Positions 14,667 through 14,670 of a stretch of 14,670 nucleotides of DNA are shown here, in pieces. The stretch is from Bacteroidetes bacterium UBA6063. GTDB taxonomy: Bacteria > Bacteroidota > Bacteroidia > NS11-12g > UBA9320. A program made the translations under genes and the position numbers. The stretch spans positions 1 through 14,670 of the forward strand of contig DIYD01000163.1 of NCBI GenBank assembly GCA_002428905.1, read 5' to 3'. The notes beneath the pieces are model-generated. The model was not told where the DNA came from. It did not search any database and was given only the letters and a program-made list of their open reading frames with translations. The first letter of the stretch is position 1. Each line of letters opens with the position of its first letter.

Positions 14667-14670
14667 CCTA

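Larger units (their letters stand above)
14351..14670. other. 320-base stretch without a gene, upstream of the Ubl operon
   Basis: No convincing coding region is seen. The short open frames here have no family pattern and run antisense to each other. The stretch should hold the promoter of the minus-strand operon, but I find no clean TAnnTTTG element on the minus strand. It contains a perfect palindrome (14538-14553), a loose inverted repeat around 14376-14410, and a terminator at its right end. Its base composition is less A+T-rich than the operon. Confidence 0.5.

Noticed and set aside
1..14670. CRISPR arrays, tRNA, rRNA and insertion sequences
   Set aside because: No regularly spaced repeats, cloverleaf, rRNA stretch or transposase was seen on either strand.

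Overview
The window looks like chromosomal DNA from a member of the Bacteroidota, probably a Flavobacteriia-type marine or freshwater bacterium. The support is a TAnnTTTG-type -7 element before two genes, little sign of Shine-Dalgarno sequences, and typical cell-envelope families (a TSP3/SPOR outer-membrane-type protein and a large secreted M16 peptidase). No marker gene is present, so the genus cannot be named.

Layout. Positions 1-8018 hold ordinary chromosomal genes: the 3' end of a SAM methyltransferase (+), a barrel/TSP3/SPOR envelope protein (+), a two-domain M16 zinc peptidase (+), a shared bidirectional terminator, a ComB-type 2-phosphosulfolactate phosphatase (-), a divergently transcribed acetyl-CoA acetyltransferase-type thiolase (+), and an exported protein of unknown function (+). 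From 8190 to 14350 the character changes. Eight tightly packed minus-strand genes, visibly richer in A+T, form one operon. The last 320 bases hold no convincing gene, but contain a perfect 16-bp palindrome and a strong terminator for a minus-strand gene beyond the right edge.

The operon is the main find. In transcription order it encodes: (1) a membrane-anchored protein with a possible PH-like domain; (2) a small zinc-ribbon protein; (3) an E1-like ThiF-fold enzyme with an ATP site, a predicted catalytic cysteine, a CxxC...CxxH zinc site and a C-terminal region resembling the ubiquitin-fold domain of eukaryotic UBA3; (4) an 85-residue ubiquitin-like protein ending Gly-Cys-Phe; (5) an E2 with the HPN tripeptide and an active-site cysteine; (6) a soluble JAB/JAMM isopeptidase; (7) a second JAB protein carrying a cysteine-free E2-like domain in front and a membrane anchor behind; (8) a membrane protein with a RING-like treble-clef zinc domain facing the cytoplasm, a coiled coil and a periplasmic beta-rich domain.

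Together this is a complete-looking ubiquitin-like conjugation and deconjugation pathway. A JAB enzyme probably trims the Ubl to expose Gly83, E1 activates it and passes it to E2, the RING-like protein is a candidate E3, and the JAB enzymes reverse conjugation. Bacterial operons of this general kind (BIL and related systems) are known, and some act in phage defence. The inactive-E2/JAB/membrane fusion, the RING-like membrane protein and the UBA3-like E1 with a zinc-ribbon insertion are the parts most likely to be new. A defence role here is inference from family and composition only.
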